5,989 nt of DNA, taken from NCBI GenBank assembly GCA_937896275.1, contig CALBMW010000357.1, positions 1 to 5,989 on the forward strand. Reading direction: 5' to 3'. Source of the stretch: an uncultured Myxococcales bacterium (GTDB lineage: Bacteria > Myxococcota_A > Bradymonadia > UBA7976 > UBA1532). The notes beneath the pieces were generated by a model, which had not been told where the DNA came from, ran no database searches, and worked only from the letters and a program-made list of their open reading frames with translations. Positions 5,858 to 5,989 of this stretch are shown in pieces (position 1 is the stretch's first letter; every line of letters begins with the position of its first letter). A program made the translations under genes and the position numbers.

Positions 5858-5989
5858 ATGCGGAGATCGTTGCGAGCGTCGCGTGGGCGCGTGTTGTGGC
5901 CGCTGGCGCTGGCGGGGCTGGCGCTGGCTGGGCTGGCGCTGGCGGGGCCGGCGCTGGGTGGCGAGGCCGTGCCCGAGGTCACCGCGGGG
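5858..5989 (+). CDS. Exported protein, N-terminal signal peptide only (partial)
   Basis: An open frame of 44 codons runs off the right window edge. The first 14 residues are basic (MRRSLRASRGRVLW), then a hydrophobic core of LALAG repeated three times (16-30), then PALGGEAVPEV. This is a typical Sec signal peptide with cleavage likely around residues 30-37 (for example after GEA); an uncleaved anchor cannot be excluded. There is no lipobox cysteine. The mature protein is outside the window, so no function can be given. The gene is about 150 bases downstream of the helical-protein gene and separated from it by a palindrome, so it is probably a separate transcript. Confidence 0.7.
   Translation, partial: MRRSLRASRGRVLWPLALAGLALAGLALAGPALGGEAVPEVTAG
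5903..5947 (+). repeat. Three tandem 15-bp repeats encoding LALAG in a signal peptide
   Basis: The unit CTGGCGCTGGCGGGG occurs three times head to tail, with one base different in the middle copy (GCT for GCG). A fourth, degraded unit (CCGGCGCTGGGTGGC) follows. The repeats keep the reading frame, so gain or loss of a copy would lengthen or shorten the hydrophobic core by five residues. Confidence 0.85.

Noticed and set aside
5858..5899. Twin-arginine (Tat) signal in the right-edge protein
   Set aside because: Two arginines follow the Met, but the S/T-RR-x-F-L-K pattern is not met (MRRSLRA) and the core is very hydrophobic, which fits Sec better.

Overview
The window suggests a high-GC Gram-negative bacterium. 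G/C dominates the third codon position throughout, and GTG and TTG starts occur beside ATG. Two exported proteins sit at the edges: a lipoprotein with an Ala/Asp/Pro/Thr-rich stalk and a protein with a signal peptide. This style recalls Myxococcota and related deltaproteobacterial lineages, but that is inference; no rRNA or other phylogenetic marker is present.

Layout. The left part (1-4977) is a leftward block on the minus strand. In transcription order it holds a cation diffusion facilitator (CDF) transporter (4977-4054), a single-chain ADP-forming acyl-CoA synthetase of the acetate-CoA ligase type (4057-1916) and a glycogen synthase GlgA (1919-444). The two junctions are 4-base start/stop overlaps (GTGA, ATGA), so the three genes are almost certainly co-transcribed and translationally coupled. 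After glgA comes a 170-base gap with a hairpin about 18 bases past the stop and a perfect 16-bp palindrome (299-314). Then follows a partial lipoprotein gene with a TTG start (273 to beyond position 1).

The right part (4978-5989) is rightward. A 108-base divergent region carries a good sigma-70-like promoter (TTGAGG, 17 bp, TACACT). It drives an unrecognised helical protein (5086 onward). The 188-residue reading ends at 5652, but base usage shows that the true coding frame probably shifts by one base at the CCCC run at 5631-5634 and continues to a stop at 5705. That adds a hydrophobic segment and a strongly basic tail. A perfect 16-bp palindrome (5709-5724) starts four bases after the second stop. 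The window ends in the first 44 codons of an exported protein whose signal peptide is built from three 15-bp LALAG-coding repeats.

How the genes may work together. The acyl-CoA synthetase would interconvert acyl-CoA with free acid while making or using ATP, and GlgA stores sugar as glycogen. One transcript would therefore join carbon/energy overflow to carbon storage, with a metal exporter at its head. The physiological link is inference. No CRISPR array, tRNA, rRNA, insertion sequence or phage gene was seen.
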